Shown one piece after another: positions 14,897-16,373 of a stretch of 16,373 nt of DNA. Position 1 is the stretch's first letter. Each line of letters begins with the position of its first letter. Made by a program: the position numbers and the translations under genes. The notes beneath the pieces are model-generated. The model searched no databases. It was not told the origin of the DNA and was given only the letters and a program-made list of their open reading frames with translations. The stretch spans positions 1 to 16,373 of the forward strand of contig CAJXJM010000012.1 of assembly GCA_913054205.1 (NCBI GenBank), read 5' to 3'. Source of the stretch: an uncultured Rhodospirillaceae bacterium (lineage in GTDB: Bacteria; Pseudomonadota; Alphaproteobacteria; Rhodospirillales; UBA2165).

Positions 14897-15808
14897 TCAA
14901 GAATCAGGCCGAGATTCTTTAAGAAGCCAATCTCGGAAGGCGACGACTTCAGGCCGGGTCATATTATTTTCTGGCATAACGATATACCACGCGAGGCTCG
15001 TAGGCAGTTTGATTTCAAATGGTATTATCAACGTGCCCGCCAATAGCTCATCAGTTGCTAATATGCGAGGGGCAAGAACGACACCTTGGCCACGAGTTGC
15101 CGCATTCAATGCCATGGTGCCTTCGTTAAAAAATATGCCGCGTGTGGTGTCTATATCGCTCACACCTGCTAGCTTTACCCAGTCTGACCATTTGGTGTTC
15201 AGTTGACCGGACGGTGGAGTGAAATGGATAAGTTGATGGTGGCGCAAGTCACTCGGGACGCGTAAGGGTAGCTCTACATCAAGAAGATCAGAGCTGCATA
15301 ACGGGATAACCTCTTCCTGAAACAGCAATTCGGTATAAAGGTCGTCCCATTCACCGGTGCCAAGTCGGATTGCAACATCAATGCCTTTTCGTTTAAATCC
15401 TACGAGTTCATCAGATGCCGAAATGCGCACGTCGATATTTGGATGCTCAGCAGTCCAGCTTTGCAGACGTGGTACCAGCCAACGTGCAGCGAAAGCAGCA
15501 ACTGTACTGCATGAGATGTTGCCGGTTGGCACGGGATTTAAATAGGGGCGGACCGCATCTGCTAAGTTTCCAAACCCTTTTTCGATGCCTGGGAGAACTT
15601 GCCGACCAGTTTCAGTCAATTGAATACGCCGACCCTGGCGTCTAAATAGCTGTACTCCCAGAAATTCTTCTAAATTTTTTATTTGCTGACTGACTGCAGC
15701 CGGTGTGACGCGAAGTTCCTCTGCAGCTCTACCAAAACTCATGTGCCGGGCTACGGCTTCAAAGCCTCGAAGTGCATTGAGTGGCGGAAGTCTAATAAAT
15801 TCGCTCAT
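14897..15808 (-). CDS. LysR-family transcriptional regulator, GcvA-like
   Basis: The 303-residue protein has the N-terminal winged helix-turn-helix of LysR regulators. The LPPLNALRGFEAVARHMSF opening and the HTH at residues about 24-43 (AAEELRVTPAAVSQQIKNLE) are typical of the GcvA subgroup, followed by a linker helix and a two-lobe effector-binding domain. Length is normal. The start is the ATG at 15808; no strong ribosome-binding site is visible. It is divergent from the deiodinase-like selenoprotein gene, with inverted repeats in the shared intergenic region, the classic LysR arrangement. It therefore probably controls that gene and itself in response to a small ligand. Regulation of the cupin-like or NMT1-like genes is an alternative. 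Confidence 0.92.
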   Translation of the reverse strand: MSEFIRLPPLNALRGFEAVARHMSFGRAAEELRVTPAAVSQQIKNLEEFLGVQLFRRQGRRIQLTETGRQVLPGIEKGFGNLADAVRPYLNPVPTGNISCSTVAAFAARWLVPRLQSWTAEHPNIDVRISASDELVGFKRKGIDVAIRLGTGEWDDLYTELLFQEEVIPLCSSDLLDVELPLRVPSDLRHHQLIHFTPPSGQLNTKWSDWVKLAGVSDIDTTRGIFFNEGTMALNAATRGQGVVLAPRILATDELLAGTLIIPFEIKLPTSLAWYIVMPENNMTRPEVVAFRDWLLKESRPDS

Positions 15809-15846
15809 AAGTAACTTTTTCTAATGTTAAAGATAAGAATTAGTTG

Positions 15847-15876
15847 ATTTTAATTTAATCGAATTAAGATTATCTT
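15847..15876. promoter_or_regulatory. Candidate LysR operator in the divergent intergenic region
   Basis: ATTTTAATT (15847-15855), a six-base spacer, then AATTAAGAT (15862-15870) form nine-base arms with one wobble position. An outer pair, AAGATAA (15830-15836) and TTATCTT (15870-15876), adds a wider inverted repeat. LysR boxes are typically AT-rich dyads (T-N11-A) between the regulator and a divergent target, which fits here. The region is so AT-rich that chance pairing is possible. Confidence 0.45.
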
Positions 15877-15924
15877 ATATTGAATACCTAGGATTTGGAA
15901 TGGCTTTAGAGGAGCAAAATAGAA

Positions 15925-16373
15925 ATGTCAGTTATATTGCCTGAAAAATTTGAAAAAATTGTCGTTAATGCAGCGGATAATTGGCTGGAAACTCGCGGTA
16001 TGACACGCGAACAACTTCGAAGTTTTATTGAAAAACGTGTTATTCGAGATCAAGAAAAATCACCAAAAGTTGGCGATGAAGCACCGGATTTTGAGCTTGA
16101 AAAATTAGATGGCCATGGGAAACGAACAGGAGAGAGCGTTCGTCTTTCTTCTTATTTCGGCACACCCATTGGCCTTATTTTTGGCTCTTATACCTGACCA
16201 CCGTTTAGAGACGGGGCCGTGCGCCTTGATGAATTGGCAAAAACTTATGGGGACAAAATTGTATTTCTTAGCGTTTATATACGTGAGGCTCATGCGGAGG
16301 GAGAGGATCAAGTTCTTCGCAACCTGGATGAAGATGTCATATTTGAACAGCCTGAGACCAGCGATGAACGAGC
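15925..16373 (+). CDS. Iodothyronine-deiodinase-like selenoprotein (thioredoxin fold), in-frame TGA read as selenocysteine, C-terminus cut by window edge
   Basis: From the ATG at 15925, with AGAGGAG as ribosome-binding site, the frame reads 90 codons to a TGA (16195-16197), then stays open to the edge (149 codons seen). Across the TGA the protein has clear family sequence: GDEAPDFELEKLDG (residues 50-63, peroxiredoxin/thioredoxin-like start), LIFGSYT, TGA at codon 91, PPFRDGAVRLDEL, and then FLSVYIREAHA at 114-124. The deiodinase family is defined by a Gly-Ser-x-Thr-Sec-Pro-Pro-Phe active site and a VYIxEAH element, both present. So the TGA is best read as selenocysteine. A hairpin 14 bases after it fits a bacterial SECIS. 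Animal deiodinases remove iodine from thyroid hormones; bacterial relatives have unknown substrates, possibly redox or dehalogenation. The divergent LysR gene probably regulates it. selA, selB, selC and selD are not in the window. Confidence 0.85.
16212..16228 (+). promoter_or_regulatory. Candidate bacterial SECIS hairpin
   Basis: CGGGGC (16212-16217), loop CGTGC and GCCTTG (16223-16228) form six stacked pairs, two of them G-U. The short apical loop contains G-U near its 5' side (16219-16220), 21 bases after the TGA at 16195-16197. Bacterial SECIS elements are small stem-loops inside the coding region with a conserved G (usually GU) in the apical loop about 16-37 bases after the UGA. This geometry is recalled from the published bSECIS model; the folding was done by eye. 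Confidence 0.6.

Noticed and set aside
14859..15206. Rightward 115-codon frame beginning MSALPPKADIGA
   Set aside because: It starts in the palindromic repeat and then runs antisense to the strongly supported LysR gene, so it is a repeat-derived spurious frame.
15925..16197. A complete 90-residue protein ending at the TGA
   Set aside because: Family motifs continue across the TGA in the same frame with no further stop to the window edge, and the TGA sits exactly at the catalytic selenocysteine position. An ordinary stop is therefore unlikely.
16201..16214. Alternative hairpin CCGT/ACGG just after the TGA as the SECIS element
   Set aside because: It has only four pairs, starts three bases after the TGA, and its loop lacks the GU. 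The 16212-16228 stem fits the expected spacing and loop better.
1..16373. CRISPR arrays, tRNA or rRNA genes, insertion sequences, prophage or integrase genes
   Set aside because: I looked on both strands and saw no regular spaced repeats, cloverleaf genes, transposase or integrase motifs.

Overview
The window looks like accessory, catabolic chromosome of an alphaproteobacterium. The evidence is the gene families present (TRAP and tripartite-tricarboxylate solute-binding proteins, a GcvA-like LysR regulator, a dispersed repeat that I associate with alphaproteobacterial genomes), moderate GC in the genes, and very AT-rich gaps between them. I cannot name the genus. No tRNA, rRNA, CRISPR array, transposase or integrase was seen.

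Left part (1-6821): the start of a TRAP-type (DctP) periplasmic binding protein runs leftward off the edge. Divergent from it is a compact five-gene operon: a UbiD-family prenyl-FMN decarboxylase, the FAD, 2Fe-2S and molybdenum subunits of a xanthine-dehydrogenase-family hydroxylase, and an ACMSD-like amidohydrolase. All four internal junctions are 4-base ATGA stop/start overlaps. The inferred role is import and breakdown of an aromatic or heteroaromatic carboxylic acid by hydroxylation, decarboxylation and an amidohydrolase step. The substrate cannot be read from the sequence.

Middle (6962-9360): a glycerol-3-phosphate-cytidylyltransferase-like gene faces a CDP-alcohol phosphatidyltransferase, a plausible pair for making and using a CDP-activated head group. 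Then come a small charged hypothetical protein, a lone FliN-like SpoA-domain protein, an AT-rich gap with an 18-base perfect palindrome, and a small protein with a possible Cys/His zinc site.

Right-middle (9376-13079): a TctA-TctB fusion permease reads left. Directly downstream lies a broken amidohydrolase remnant (N- and C-terminal pieces joined by an internal deletion). The TctC-type binding protein reads right from a shared intergenic region holding a 20-base palindrome, and ends at a strong intrinsic terminator.

Right end (13098-16373): an NMT1/THI5-like protein without a signal peptide is divergent from a bicupin-like gene. A dispersed-repeat hairpin follows, then a LysR regulator. Divergent from the regulator is a gene cut by the window edge. 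It carries an in-frame TGA inside a Gly-Ser-x-Thr-[TGA]-Pro-Pro-Phe motif, followed by Val-Tyr-Ile-Arg-Glu-Ala-His in the same frame. This is the signature of an iodothyronine-deiodinase-like selenoprotein, and a plausible bacterial SECIS hairpin lies just downstream of the TGA. It is the most striking item in the window.
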